Shown piece after piece: positions 12,342 to 23,725 of a DNA stretch of 64,000 bases. The stretch lies in assembly GCF_016906535.1 (NCBI RefSeq), contig NC_057375.1:1488001-1552000 (forward strand), given 5' to 3'. The first letter of the stretch is position 1, and each line of letters starts with the position of its first letter. Position numbers and translations under genes: made by a program. Below the pieces are notes generated by a model, which saw nothing but the letters and a program-made list of their open reading frames with translations, was not told the origin of the DNA and made no database searches. The stretch is from Rhizoctonia solani. Its lineage: Eukaryota; Basidiomycota; Agaricomycetes; Cantharellales; Ceratobasidiaceae.

Positions 12342-13506
12342 TTATAGGACATCTACAATAGGCTTAGGGTTCCAGCCCGGATAGAGATCATTGGAGAGGG
12401 GCTCGGGCACTCGGCTTCTTCCCGAAGCAGTTTCCCTCATCACAGCTCCTAATACGTCTCCTGGGTTTGCGGCGATGCGGTCATGCAGCTCCTGGATCGG
12501 ATGATACGTAACTTGTAACTTGGTCTGTGATTCACCGGCTTTAGTGGACGCTCTAGCGGCGCAAACGGATACGGACCTTGTGTTTGTCCTCCCAAAGAGC
12601 AACAACTTCATTGGCTGTTTTGAGGTCGCCTTGGATCCCCAAAACTTGATCCTGAAGCCCGGTAAGAGGGGTGTGGCCCAGCACGTACGCTACATATCTA
12701 GACCAGACATTAGTCACTAAACTCTTTTATTGAAAACAGGACATACCGTGCGATATCGGGCATTGTTGTCCATGTAATCTTTTCGTCTCCGGTCCCCCAA
12801 ATGTCAACAGCCTTTGCCTCGAAGTTCCATCCCATTACTCTAAATCGCCAATTAGTACCCACCTGGCGCACAAACGAAAGCGGACTCACGGGACCAAGCA
12901 GTAATCAGGGAACAAGCCTGTCAGAATCACTGTAATCGGAACCTCGAGTTCCTTCGCTAGTTTGTGCAAATCACGCTTTGCACGGAATATCTCTGCTTCT
13001 TCCTCTCCTTCGAATGGCTAGGTTTACGTCAGCAGAGCACAGGGAGAGCTTGATGCTAATTACTCACATCCCCGAATTCACTAGGCATGAAAAGTTTTAC
13101 TCCTGCTTTTTTAGATGCGCGAAGCAAATTGGGCTATTCGAGCTGGTAAGTAAATATTGCTACGTGCAAGTCGATCTACCAACCTGAGCACCCGTGATCC
13201 CCCCAGCATTGAGGGTAGAAAGGACAACATCGACACCCTTCAGGACATCCTTTAGCTCCTCTTCATCCTCATATGAAACACCATGCACAGAAGCTCCGCG
13301 AGCCTTGAAATCTTGGACTACTGATCCATCAACCTACGAACAAGATGTCATTAAATGCATCGCTAATTCAAATATTCAATACTAACCCCCGACTTTCTAG
13401 TGAGTACGCGGACTTGGAAAGTTCCAGCTTTAAGCAACTCGTCGACAACTGGCCTTCCAACGTAACCGGTTGCTCCAGCAACAGCGATGACTTTGACGGC
13501 GGACAT
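12342..13506 (-). CDS. NmrA-like / isoflavone-reductase-like NAD(P)-binding protein
   Basis: Seven exons: 13506-13387, 13333-13184, 13133-13068, 13017-12890, 12839-12747, 12697-12577, 12524-12342; 286 residues. The N-terminus VIAVAGATGYVGRPVVDELL is a Rossmann GxxGxxG loop (Gly11, 14, 17), followed by RVLTRKSG for the NADP phosphate. Later blocks are VDVVLSTLNAGG, LLRASKKAGVKLFMPSEFGD, TVILTGLFPDYCL, TMPDIARYVAYVLGH and the C-terminal EPLSNDLYPGWNPKPIVDVL, all typical of the fungal NmrA-like family. A 50 nt intron (12525-12576) was needed to join the last exon in frame. The role may be oxidoreductase or redox sensor; family members differ and nothing local decides. Confidence 0.88.
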
Positions 13507-14082
13507 TTGGAGAAGTGCGAGGTAGAAAACTCTGTGAGCGTTGCCCTCAACGTCACACCCAACTGACGTTTTATAGGTATAGTGCTACATCCGATCCGAT
13601 AGAGTCGCCGGTTCGAATACTCACCAACTGGGTATTATTGACCGATCATGACCGAGCGACACGGGCGTATGCGTCCGATACCCGTTCGACGCCGACTCTT
13701 CACACGGCCATAGCTCTCTTTCGCCGACCTTAAGTATTGAAAGGGGGAGTTGTCCGTTGGTTGATTCCTCTTTAGTACTAAGTGGCTTACTTGACTGGGG
13801 TCAGAGGACAAACGCTAGAGATCAACGTAATCAAGAGTATGAAGTGCAGCTGGTGGAATACCTGCTTAGTCACAGAAACTTCTCTTGATCGCTGTGAATA
13901 GGTGCCACAGCCCTTGATCCGAGTCAGTACCTATTCATGTTTATTTTGTTGTTGTTGTTTTATTCTTAAGCTTCGAGCACATGAATTATGTTCTTTCGCC
14001 GAGTCGTTTCGCATAGCTAGCATCTAAAGTAGCAGTATGTTACAATTAAAATACTGCAAATATACAATTGAAGGTACACTAA
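13507..14082. other. Intergenic, nothing recognised
   Basis: Holds the NmrA-gene promoter and the 3' flank of the first BTB gene. No coding or repeat signal was found beyond a short T/G-rich run near 13945-13960. Confidence 0.45.
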
Positions 14083-15074
14083 TCAATCATTAAAAATACA
14101 GCCATTCTGAACCCATTCCTTTACTTCTGTTTCAAGAGAAGAGGTTGCCACACTTCTTACCATGAGGCTTCCAGCGCCATTATAATACAAGTTGCAAGAA
14201 CGTGCACATCCCTTACAGTTGTAATTAGCCCCAACATACGTAAAATCACTGCAACCTGAGCAATAGTACCCTGGGTTCAATACAGACTTCGTAGAACCTT
14301 GCGCCCCTAACCTTGCAACTAATAAGATACTGTCGACACCAAGCTTCCTTGCTTCCTCGGTGGTCAGCTTCTCCTGGCGCTCACAAAGTCGTATGTGTGC
14401 AGGCGCCAGCCAATCTTTTATATCGAATTCTCTAGCAAATAAAATCTTGTCGATGTCGGACAGGTGCTTTTCGGCGAGGGGCAATAGAAAGGTACGAAGA
14501 TCAGCAAAGTTCCACATATTAGCCAAGCGAAATGCAGGAATTATGAGCGATGCTTCGGGCTCTGGCTGATGGGTTGAGAAATGGCTGGGGAATATGATGG
14601 GATTTCTAGTCGATTAACTGCTAAGTGTTGTGATATGAGGGCGACCTTACCTGGCGTAGAGGACCTTGAGAAGCGCAACAAAATCCGATGCATTCACACC
14701 GTCCATAATTATGGGGCACTCGGGCGAAGATCCCTCTTCTGGTCCACCATCTTCAGCTTTAGGGGCCTTGAACATGTCGGAGAAGGTTTCGGATTTGAGT
14801 AGCTGATACTTGTGGACATTGAAAAGGGTGTCTTCCACCTAAGCCACAAGATCAGGAATCATATACGAGATTAGACTAATGCCCACCTGAATCGCCACAA
14901 GGGTGTTATCAAAGAAGAACTCAGAGTGTTGTTTTACAGCTGGTTTGGACTTGGGGATTGGTGCTTTGCCTTACTAATTGAGATCAGCTAGTAAGGAGCA
15001 TAAAAGTAGGACAACTTACTGTCAGTTACACTCCCACTAGACCCATCGACAGGTGTGATAATATTGTTGCTCAT
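14083..15074 (-). CDS. BTB/POZ domain protein with Cys-rich tail (array copy 1)
   Basis: Four exons: 15074-15020, 14969-14887, 14838-14651, 14584-14083; 275 residues. The BTB fold starts with HSEFFFDNTLVAIQVEDT and NVHKYQLLKSETFSDMFK and ends with the VLYAR helix near residue 108. The C-terminal half has a family-specific block, SLIIPAFRLANMWNFADLR, then LPLAEKHLSDIDKILFAREF and LAPAHIRLCERQEKLTTEEA. After it come two CxxC pairs (Cys217/220 and Cys232/235) that could bind zinc, and the closing motif KEWVQNGC. BTB domains dimerise and often recruit cullin-3 or chromatin partners. No kelch, zinc-finger array or MATH domain is present, so the partner is unknown. Same intron positions as the other array members. 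Confidence 0.85.
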
Positions 15075-15190
15075 TAACAATATGGCTGAGGGGGAAACGT
15101 GAGAGGTGAAAGTCTAGTTGATAGCCACGCACCGATCTCAAAGCCACTAGATTGATTAGCGTTTATCCTCAACTTCGATGCAGCGGCGCA

Positions 15191-15320
15191 ACTTCACAAA
15201 ATCCGCCAGAGTTCGTGAGCGCGAAATGCTCGAGAAGCTTAAACAATACACTCATGGTAACCTCGTTTACGCTTCTCGAGCATTTCGGGTCCACGACTCC
15301 GGATGGATTTTGCAGAGAAA
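15191..15320. repeat. Imperfect long inverted repeat (hairpin-forming)
   Basis: Two arms of about 50-55 bp face each other around a short loop. The core is a perfect 17 bp pair: 15222-15238 (cgaaatgctcgagaagc) and its reverse complement at 15271-15287. One mismatch follows, then a further 5 bp pair (15240-15244 with 15265-15269). Outward of the core the arms continue with scattered mismatches to a shared caaaatcc at each end. Because of the symmetry, both strands carry open frames encoding similar peptides, which should not be read as genes. It lies between BTB copies 1 and 2 in a spacer (15075-15762) with no other signal. Confidence 0.8.
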
Positions 15321-15762
15321 CAACCAGGGACGGAAGGATAGGGATAGGAAAGTCGGTATGCCTAACCGGAATGCCACCGATCGAACTAGAGTGGTTGATC
15401 AAACCAAGTGGTGTGTGTAGCGGTGGGACTCGCATAAAAGCGAAGGCACGATAAGTCTATGGCGAGCAAGCTGGGCTCGCACCGCGTTGTATGGAAAGAA
15501 TTCGAAAGAGCAAGGCGCTAGTTTGGTTTCAAGCACGAGACTCAGCTAAATTATAAATATCTGCTTGTTTATACGCTCCTTTTGCTGGTTGATCTTAAAA
15601 TTAATTTTTCCGTGATCCTGATGCGTGCTAACTAGTAAGAAAAGAGGAGGTAATCACAAGCTACCACGTTCTCCTAACTTAGCCATTAATCATGCATCAA
15701 ACATCTCCGTAGTAGAATACTATGAAATTATATATGATTCAACATAGAAATTTTGGCTGTTA

Positions 15763-16817
15763 TCAATCCAAGTCTTTTATAGTACAACCATCTTTCACCC
15801 ATTTCTTGACTCCTGCCTCAATCGCATCATCATCTACCACTGGGACGCGTGTATGACCGGTCCCATTGCAGAGTAAACCGGCATTAGTATGTGTCGCACA
15901 CCCCCAACACTTGTAGCCACCAACTGGTTCATAGGTTACACCCGCACAGTTGTCGCAATAGTATTTGCCAATAGTGAGTGACAGCCTGGGGGACTGGCAC
16001 CGATGTTGCTCACGCATCCGCGAGATAAGAAGGACACTCTCTACCCCAATCTTTTTAGCTTCTTGGGTAGTAAGAGGCTTCTCCCGTTTACAAAGGCGCA
16101 CATGGGAAGGTACCAGCCATTTTGTGATCTCAAGCTCCCTGGCAAACACGATTTTGTTCGCGTCATCTAAATTCTCCTCTGCTAGCGGTAAAAGAAATGC
16201 GTAAAGATCTGAGAAATCAAATATGTGTGCCAGCCGAAAGGCAGGAATAATGAGGTTGGCCTCTAGGGCAGGCTGGTTGCTCGAGAAATAGCTGTCAAAA
16301 ACAGTACCAGGTACTTGAGTGGAGCTTGGTATTTGCGTTGTAGACATATGCCATACCTTGCATATAAAACCCTCATAAGTGAAGCAAAGTCAGATGCAGA
16401 TATATCCCCTAATTTAATAGGATGCTCGGGAGATGAACCTTCTTCAGGTTCACCATCATCGGCCTTGGATCTCTTGAACCTATCCGAGAAGACTTTAGAC
16501 TTGGATAGTTGATATTTGTGTACGTTGGAGAGAGTTTTTTCGACCTATGTATAAATAAGCTGATTGAAATACTAAGATGGCTCCGATCTGACCTGGATGG
16601 CAACTAGAGTATTGTCAAAGAAAAACTCAGGGTGGCGTATTAAAGATTCTGAAGCTTCGGTATCGGAGGTTGTATTCGGCTCATCTTTGTTATAGTCAGC
16701 AGTAATTTATAGCAAGCAAGATGGATAGCCACCATTAGGTTTGGCATCTAACTCCCTATCGATAAACATTCTGGGACCAGTGTGACCGTTTCGCGCCACC
16801 GCCTTTTTCTTGGCCAT
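15763..16817 (-). CDS. BTB/POZ domain protein with Cys-rich tail (array copy 2)
   Basis: Four exons: 16817-16733, 16684-16593, 16544-16357, 16291-15763; 297 residues. A basic N-terminus (MAKKKAVARNGHTG) precedes the BTB fold: HPEFFFDNTLVAIQVEKT, NVHKYQLSKSKVFSDRFK, MRVLYA. The shared C-terminal block is IIPAFRLAHIFDFSDLYAF, then VPSHVRLCKREKPLTTQEA. Two CxxC pairs follow (about Cys234/237 and Cys250/253), then KKWVKDGC near the end. The third exon is 188 nt, as in copies 1, 4 and 5, which confirms recent common descent. Function is unknown beyond BTB-mediated protein contacts. Confidence 0.85.
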
Positions 16818-17474
16818 TTTATTATGCCTGGGAGTATGCACAAATAATTTGAGCCCAGGGAAAAGATTATGTGAGCCGATTTATGATAACCCTTACAGTG
16901 TGATGGCACGGTCAAGGGTGTATGTGGGCGGCCTGGCCACTAGATTGATTATACAATTATCTCTTGATGTCGCGGATCTATTCACCGTGATGTCCTAGTG
17001 TCATCCAATTATGGTACTGAGAACAGCGCAGACCGAATACAATTAGGGTAAAGAGATGAAGTCATGTCTATCATCACCACCTAACTGTCGGTAGGGGGGG
17101 AGAACCCGTTTGCTTAGTATCCTATTCCCCCCGTCGGCTATGCACAGAGAAAATCAATAAATGTATAACAAGAATCAATTACATTATAAGCGACGTAGCA
17201 TAGAGCTTGCTGGGGTTGGAAGCCTCAACTCAGCCAAATACATGTACATAAACACATAGCCATGTGAAATTGTGACTCATTGACGATGGTGCTACATAAC
17301 CCTGTGTTCAATCATACTTTCCGGTTACTATATACCATTTTTCAAAACTTTTCTACCACTGTTTCTCTTCACACTTGTTAGTATTATTAAAATTCACCAT
17401 TTCCTAGTCGCTCTGCAATCGGAGTGGCCATGAGATTTTAACTGGCCTGCACAGCACCATCAACTTGCGCCAAC
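16818..17474. other. Intergenic, nothing recognised
   Basis: AT-rich spacer upstream of BTB copy 2, ending where the interspersed repeat module begins at about 17475. No gene signal. Confidence 0.45.
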
Positions 17475-17760
17475 CCGGGATCCAGCGGCGGACTTGGACT
17501 TTAGATAGCATAGGCTATCCATCGTTTCTTACATACATACCATATTTTCTGGGCTGCGGTGAAAGAGCCAGGTACTCTGGCACACTCTGAGCCTCGTCCA
17601 TCGTGTTTATGTTTATATCTCTTCGGCCCGTTTATCGGGCCTTAGCTCTGACCATGAGTGAGTGGGTAACTAAAGCCAGAGATTGCATCAAAAAACAGAG
17701 TATTACGGGCGCTATGGGACGCCAAAGCATCTCTCCGTTCACCGATTGACCTTAAACTTA
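17475..17760 (+). repeat. Interspersed repeat, module 1 (copy A)
   Basis: About 285 bp, diverged but collinear with 21636-21920 in the same orientation. Both begin ccgggatccagcggcgga, share the run gactttagatagca and contain tgaccatgagtgagtgggta. Both end near accttaaa or gccttaaa. No long open frame, tRNA-like promoter box or terminal repeat was evident. It is joined directly to module 2 here, but stands alone at 21.6 kb. Confidence 0.8.
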
Positions 17761-18072
17761 TCCTCTGCCCGCTCGTCCGCGTTGGCCACAAGACCCAGAC
17801 CGGTAAAGTTCGGGGAACCCCGCGGCTGTGAAGCAGCGAGGGTGGACCGGAGGCGCCCGACCGCGAGCCCGGCTCGTGGGTGGGCGGCCCAAACCAGCTC
17901 TCTTGACCTTAAGGGATGGTTTTTGGGATAAAAACGACACGCAAATCTGTGCTGCGGCACTCGGTGTGTACCAGACCAGACAGTGGAGGTCGGACGCAAG
18001 TCGGCACGGCATGAAGCGGTAGCCACGTGACTCGCTACATGCTCCGGCTAAGTCGCTGTTTTGCGTCCCCGC
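17758..18072 (+). repeat. Interspersed repeat, module 2 (copy A), GC-rich
   Basis: About 310 bp that matches 44725-45036 in reverse orientation. Shared runs include gctcgtgggtgggc, taaaaacgacacgcaaa, gcactcggtgtgtac and acatgctccggctaagtcgc. The reverse strand keeps an open frame in both copies (see findings). After the shared end this copy has about 28 extra bases that create a gttttgcg/cgcaaaac inverted pair at 18058-18065 and 18082-18089. It is clearly a mobile or mobilised sequence; the element class is undetermined. Confidence 0.8.
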
Positions 18073-18188
18073 AGGCTTCGTCGCAAAACGTCCATGTTTT
18101 CTGTTTTCTATTCTCTATCTTCTGTTACGTGTAAACTGGTAATAGGTCACATATTACAACAAAGGTTTTCAATTTGATTATTACGTCC

Positions 18189-19124
18189 CTAATTGACAAA
18201 CTGGTACCCATTCTCAACCCATTTATTGATCTCTTCCTCACTCTCTTCTTCGGACATGAAAAGATCGCCCATGCCGTAGTTAGCTTCACACGAGCTACAA
18301 TAAATCTGAGCCGTTGTATCGGTGTGACATGAAGGCCGTGGATTCTTGGTATATCTCCCCTCACGAATCCGAGAAATCAGAAGAACACCCTCAAGCCCGA
18401 TCATCTTGGCCTCGTCAGTATCGAGAGGCTCTTCCCGATGACACAGCCTAACAAAGGCAGGTACTATCCATTGCTGGACGTGAAATTCCCGAGCAAAAGC
18501 AATTTTAGAAGCGTCATTGAGTACTTGCTCGGCAAGTGGCATCAAGTAATCTCGAAGCTCCTTGAAGTTCCACATGTTGGCCAATCGGAAAGCCGGAATA
18601 ATCAATGATGCCGTAGGTTCTGGTTGGTGGGTCGAAAAGTAACTAGGAAACACAATTCGATCACTTTCCTATGAGTGTTTGCAAACCAATAAGAATTATC
18701 GTAAGTGGGCTTACTTGGCATACAAGACTGTGAGTAGGCTTTCGAAGTCTGCGACGGACACACCCTCCATTTTAATTGGCTTCTCCGAGGACGAACCTTC
18801 TGCTGGATCTTCTGAATCTCCCCCCGATTCTTCCGCTATTTTGAACATATCCGCAAAAGTCTCCGATTTGAGCAGTTGATATTTGTGCACATTGAATTGA
18901 ACGTTTTCAATCTGGTAGCACACACAAAGTGAGCGCTTTGTACCCAAGGTATTGAGAATGACAAACCTGTATCACAATAAGCGTATTGTCGAAGAAAAAC
19001 TTTGGGTGCTTGATAATAGTCTCCTGGTTTGTCGTCCCTTTAGCCAGCACCACCGATCAACCTTTACCTTGGGGTAGCAATCATGGGACATACCAGTAAT
19101 TTCTTGCTCGGCTTCACCGGTCAT
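18189..19124 (-). CDS. BTB/POZ domain protein (array copy 3)
   Basis: Four exons: 19124-19094, 19037-18967, 18911-18715, 18642-18189; 250 residues. BTB fold: HPKFFFDNTLIVIQIENVQ, NVHKYQLLKSETFADMFK and LLTVLYA. Exon 3 is 197 nt (9 nt longer than in siblings) because of an acidic Ser/Glu insertion (GGDSEDPAEGSSSE). The C-terminal block SLIIPAFRLANMWNFKELR is followed by FVRLCHREEPLDTDEA. Only one CxxC (CSSC) remains in the tail, and the final motif is NKWVENGYQF, lacking the usual terminal Cys. The tail is acidic (SEEESEEE), so a zinc ribbon is unlikely in this copy. Confidence 0.85.
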
Positions 19125-19534
19125 TGTTGTATATATTTTTGGAGAGATGGCGGGTTCAAGGGTGCACATAGAGACGTAACGTCAGACCCACCGTAATATA
19201 TAGCCATGTATAGTTTGTTAGCGCCACCCTGATCACATGAACCTAGCCACTTGAGATTGACGTCATAAAATATATGTAAGCCAATGACGATGATGGGAAA
19301 GGGATGTTTGTCATAACTCTTAGATACAAAATTAAAACAAGGTTCAAACCAGTCGCCATTTCTCAAACATCTTTGTATATATGCAGATGTGCATACCTAG
19401 GCCTGGTAATCGAATCAATTAAAATCCAGTGTACAGAAGTATAGCGTATATACTTAAAAGCCCCCTACAGCTACGTATATAGCAAATATTAGGAATTTAT
19501 TTATTTGAAAGGGTAATTAGTGATCACTTTCTCC
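19125..19534. other. Intergenic, nothing recognised
   Basis: Short AT-rich spacer with the promoter of BTB copy 3. A TATA-like gtatata occurs near 19131. No gene. Confidence 0.4.
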
Positions 19535-20587
19535 TTAACTACCAAAACTACACCCCTTTTCTACCCATTTCTTCACTTCCCGTTCCAGAACATTATCGGT
19601 ATATGGTAACGCCATTTGAGCCAACGCACTTCTCGAGTGGCATTTCAGAGCCACGGCACTAGTAGTCCCACACCCAGCGCATGGACTACAAAGGTACGGT
19701 TTTATGGTGGTAAAGCCACTGCAGTGGTCACAGTAATATCCACCGACTTGAAATATCCAGTCTTGTTTAGAATTTCCAGCTTGATATCGTTCTCTCATGC
19801 GCGATATCAATAGGACGCTGTCGATCGGAAGTTTTATCGCTTCTGCGGTGGTCAGTGGCTCCTCTCGTTGGACAAGATGTACGTGAGCGGGTGCCAGCCA
19901 GTTCTTTATCCCAAACTCCCCGGCGAATGCAATTTTATCGACGTCACCCAAGTTCTTCTCTGCCAACGGCAATAGATATGCACGCAGTGCGGAGAAGTTC
20001 CACATGTTCGCCAACCGGAATGCTGGGATAATGAGAGATGCTTCGGGTGCAAGTTGATTATTAGAGAACTGTCTATAGAGGTTTCAGCAATGGATAGGCC
20101 GAGTTAGATTGTTTAAGTCTATCAAAGGTCATAAAGTCGTACCGGGCATATAAAACCGTGAGTAGGGCAGCAAAATCAGAGGCCGAAACCCCTTCTATCC
20201 TAATTGGATACTCGGGTGAAGAACCCTCCTCAGGATTGTTGCCTCCAGCTTTAGGCATTTTGAACATGTCTAGGAAAACTTCGGACTCATTAAGATGATG
20301 CTTGTGTACATTGAATAATGTGTCTTCGATCTGCAGATGAGAGTTATGGGTGTGTACCTATTAATTTTGCTGTGTCCTAACCTGAATTGCAACCAGAGTA
20401 TCAGTAAAAAGAACTCTGGGTGTCGTTTGGTCATTTTTGAGGACCCATCTTCAGAGACATTGATTGATTTATTCGAGTTAATCACTTCTGTGAATATTGG
20501 TACACAAAAACAGAGCCGATACTGACCTGGATGTAGAGAAACGCTGTTGGTTGCTTTGTTGGATGCCTCTGTGCTCATTTTTTTCAT
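19535..20587 (-). CDS. BTB/POZ domain protein (array copy 4), one-base frameshift
   Basis: Four exons by analogy: 20587 (or second ATG 20578)-20527, 20487-20382, 20330-20143, 20072-19535. Exon 2 is 106 nt where the reading frame needs 107. The BTB start should read HPEFFFTDTLVAIQ, but the T run at about 20406-20410 is one base short, so the frame is lost before the BTB core. Beyond it everything is intact: IEDTLFNVHKHH, VLYAR, SLIIPAFRLANMWNFSALR, VHLVQREEPLTTAEA, CDHC and CSPC pairs, and KKWVEKGC. Either a very young pseudogene or a sequence error in the homopolymer. Confidence 0.75.
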
Positions 20588-21348
20588 TCAGTTCTTGGAC
20601 GCACCCAGAGGAGAAAGAAGGGGAGCCAGTAAGGATGTCTTATGAATGGTTAGCTATCTTATAAACTGAGGTGCTTGCATCATAGATTGTGACGTATGCT
20701 CTGCTATTGCTTGCACCGCATGATGCCCTATGTATCAGTACAAATGTTACAAGGGTCTCAGTCACGTACCGTTTTTGCTATAAATGGATCCCTAGAGCAG
20801 TCTCATGTGAGACATCATTAGTAGAGTAGGTACACGGCAAGGCCAATATAGGTGCACCATCCCTAGATATATGCAGCGGAAAACAAGAGCTCCTGTGTTC
20901 GCCAAATCAGGTTGTTATTGCATATATATGGAATTCAAAAAGATTTAAAGGCACGAAATGCCATGATGATCCAAACGGAGTAGGCCGTTGACATATGTTA
21001 TAAAAAAAAACAGCATACTTGAGCTTCAAGAGGCTTTAATACTGTAAAGTATAGTATTGGCCCACAGATTCGTGATTACTGACATGGCTGGGACATGAGT
21101 TGGTTCGCATGCGGAGGACTATTCGCTCCTTGTCTAAATATTGTATCAATTCTTCAGAGTACCGATGGGACAATTTACAACTCCGTGAGATATTAGAACG
21201 CCAAAACTGAGTATCGAGCAAACTCATAACACAGTCAGTACAATTTGCTGAGTTAGATGAATACCGAGACTCAGAAACATATTGATTTAGGCGACTAGAA
21301 AAGAATACATGCAACTCTTCCGATAAAAAATACACCCACTCTTTTATA
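20588..21348. other. Intergenic, nothing recognised
   Basis: AT-rich spacer. The open frame at 21036-21335 (minus) has no recognisable content. Confidence 0.4.
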
Positions 21349-21635
21349 TCATTCCTTCAAGATACAACCATCTTCCATCCATTTGCTAATTCTCTCCCAG
21401 ATTACAGCATTAGCCTCCCCCGCATTGCCAGGCCCGTTATAACTTAAATGGGCGGAACTGCGGCTGCCACATCCATGACAAACAGAGCTACTGCCTGTAC
21501 ATGACCAGCCGGTGTATGAACCACAGTAGCTCTGCCGAACAGTAAGCCAGGATGATCGGTGCTGCTTGCGAATGTACTATATCATCAGGACGCTATCGGC
21601 CCCGAACTTTCTTGCTTCGTCAGCGCCAAGGCATT
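21349..21635 (-). pseudogene. Truncated BTB-family C-terminal relic
   Basis: The minus-strand translation gives LGADEARKFGADSVLMI, then an in-frame stop, then a Cys-rich stretch with CHGC, and finally SKWMEDGCILKE and a stop. This is the terminal third of the BTB family, aligned with the EEARKLGVDSILLV to WVQNGC region of copy 1. The N-terminal BTB domain and the whole first two thirds are missing. The homology stops exactly where repeat module 1 (copy B) begins at 21636, so the repeat marks the break. Confidence 0.8.
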
Positions 21636-21920
21636 CCGGGATCCAGCGGCGGACTTGGACTTTAGATAGCACAGGCTATCCATCATTTTTCTACAGATGT
21701 ACTACTTTTTCTGGACTACGGTGAAAGAGCTAGGTGATCTGGCTTACTCCGAGCCTCGTCCGTCGTGCTTATGTTAATCTCTCTTCGGTCGGTCTATTGC
21801 ACCCTGGTTTTGACCATGAGTGAGTGGGTAATTAAAACTAGAGGTTGCATAGAAAACACAGTATTGCGGGCATTATGTGAAGCTGACCATCTCTCTATTC
21901 ACCGGTTAGCCTTAAAATTA
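21636..21920 (+). repeat. Interspersed repeat, module 1 (copy B)
   Basis: Collinear partner of 17475-17760, with substitutions and small indels along the length. It abuts the truncated BTB relic on its left, and homology ends on the right at about 21920, where copy A continues into module 2. Confidence 0.8.
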
Positions 21921-23725
21921 GCTTTCGTTATCTTCAATTTTTCATGTACTAATTAACGAGACAAGACGCAACCACAACCCATTTTCTCTCCTGACTTAGC
22001 CACTAAGTATGCATTAGCCACTGAGTCAGCCGGTACTCGCTTCATGGTTGGTTAATCAATCGATTCCATCAATTCCCAGGCCAAGACGAGCCCTGGTCGA
22101 ATGCACGCCACTGGGCTATGCGGTGCAAGGAGGTGCCGGCCATGGCTTATCGTTCAGAAGAAACCACCATAGTAAGTAGATCATGATTTCAGTACGAAAA
22201 CCCGCCATAACTGAACGGACACGACCTTTACCGCGCCATCACTCACATATGACTTCTTGGATATGACTTATATGCACCTGGTCATCCCCGTTACCCTATT
22301 CGGACGCCCTTCTCCGAGCTAATTCTGCGCCTTCCGGTGCCTCTCAAGATACCGGCCAGTCGACTCCGAAACTCGAATTACGAAGTGCAAGTGTGCTCCA
22401 CTATAACTGCTCCATGACAACGACCATTACCCGATTATTCAGCTTCGTCCACGCATAAGCTTCAGCTTTCGTCGTCTTGTTGTTCTCCACAATGGCGCCT
22501 GGGTATTTACGTATTCGACGTCGCGGGTTTATCTTAGTTGATATATAATTGTATTGAAAACCTTGCATCTACCGACTGCGTAACTTAATCAACCATTCTC
22601 TGGCTTCTAAACTCACATTTAACTGTTGAATCAACTCTATTATACGTCTCATCCGAGCGGTCTTGACTTGATTCACGCTGACATTCAGCCTTTGAAGTCA
22701 ACATCATAACTGCGACTTGGGCCTCTCTATGATTACAATTTATCTTGGAGCTGACGCATGTCGTGGTGGCATCGTAGCCGAGTGACATAGGCGCATACAG
22801 CTAAGCCATATGAAATTCCGCTGGAGGCATTTTCAAAATGGACGTTTTTGCTAGGGACATTTTTATAATTTGTTTTGATTTGACCCAGGCCGGAATCCTC
22901 CTTTCCGAGACTCCCGATGCGCGTGCCTTGTCCAGACTAGAACGTGGAAAGGGGCAAGTAAGGGATAGGGGCTGGAGCGCCTTGTGTCGTTGACATTTGT
23001 GCCTAATGTGGAGGATGTGCTAGCTTGGCGCCCAGGCATGCAACAGGGCTGGACGAGCTGGTGGGGAGCAGTGCGATTCCGCCTTTGGTACAGCAATATT
23101 ACTTCTTGGAACGACAAACATTTCACTCGTACACCGAGGTTCTTCGTGCATATGCAGTGGGCAGCTTCCCAAGTCCATTGGCATGCGCAGCGAAAGATTC
23201 CGCCGGAGGGGTTGGGTGAGGGATTTAGTGAATTCTTACGAGAACGGCCCGAGGTTCGGATCAGAGTGGATTAGTGAGCAGAGAGGAGATAGGCGGCCGC
23301 ACTCGATATATATACGCGGCCCGAATACGTGGCAGCAGTAGGCAAAGACTGCATATACACGCGTACCGCGCTCCATTGGTGTACGGGTGTACGGGTGGGT
23401 GATAGTTCGGGCATGAGATTAAATGTATCCAGGAGGAGTAACCAGATCGGTCATCGGTTAACCAGTCCAAGGCACTCGGTGCGCCGAGCGGAGGATTGCC
23501 TCCAGCAAAGGCAGTGCGGGCGATAGTAGAATCACGTGATAAACTGAGCCATACTTAATACTACCACTATCTGCTCGTGCGTGTGCAGACTATCTAGACG
23601 GACCAAGTGAAACCGTCGCCAATCTCCAGGAGCTTCGAGCGCGGCGGATCTCAGGGGGTTCTTTCTCGGCGCTTAATTGACTAGATCAAGTACGAGGCCC
23701 GAGTGACCCAGGCTCAGACTTGGCC
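21921..23725. other. Spacer with a possible degenerate exon pair near 22890-23220
   Basis: Mostly without signal. On plus, 22890-22958 reads GILLSETPDARALSRLERGK up to a good gtaagg donor. 23043-23219 then has an open frame with VQQYYFLERQTFHSYTEVL that looks protein-like, while another frame is open at 22984-23274. I cannot join these into a convincing gene and do not recognise the product. A tata run at 23307-23315 is too far upstream to be a strong TATA box for the P4-ATPase. Confidence 0.25.

Noticed and set aside
12577..12611. Frameshift in the NmrA-like gene near its 3' end
   Set aside because: A 50 nt GT-AG intron (12525-12576) restores the frame and the conserved C-terminus, so the gene is intact.
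13600..13630. ggttcgaat motif resembling a tRNA T-loop
   Set aside because: No cloverleaf could be formed; probably chance within the promoter of the NmrA-like gene.
15152..15454. Open frames on both strands encoding similar peptides
   Set aside because: They are a consequence of the long inverted repeat at 15191-15320; no splice partners or known family.
22984..23274. Plus-strand frame with many Trp residues as a gene
   Set aside because: An overlapping frame at 23025-23219 looks equally protein-like, and neither joins to other exons or matches a family, so no gene is called.
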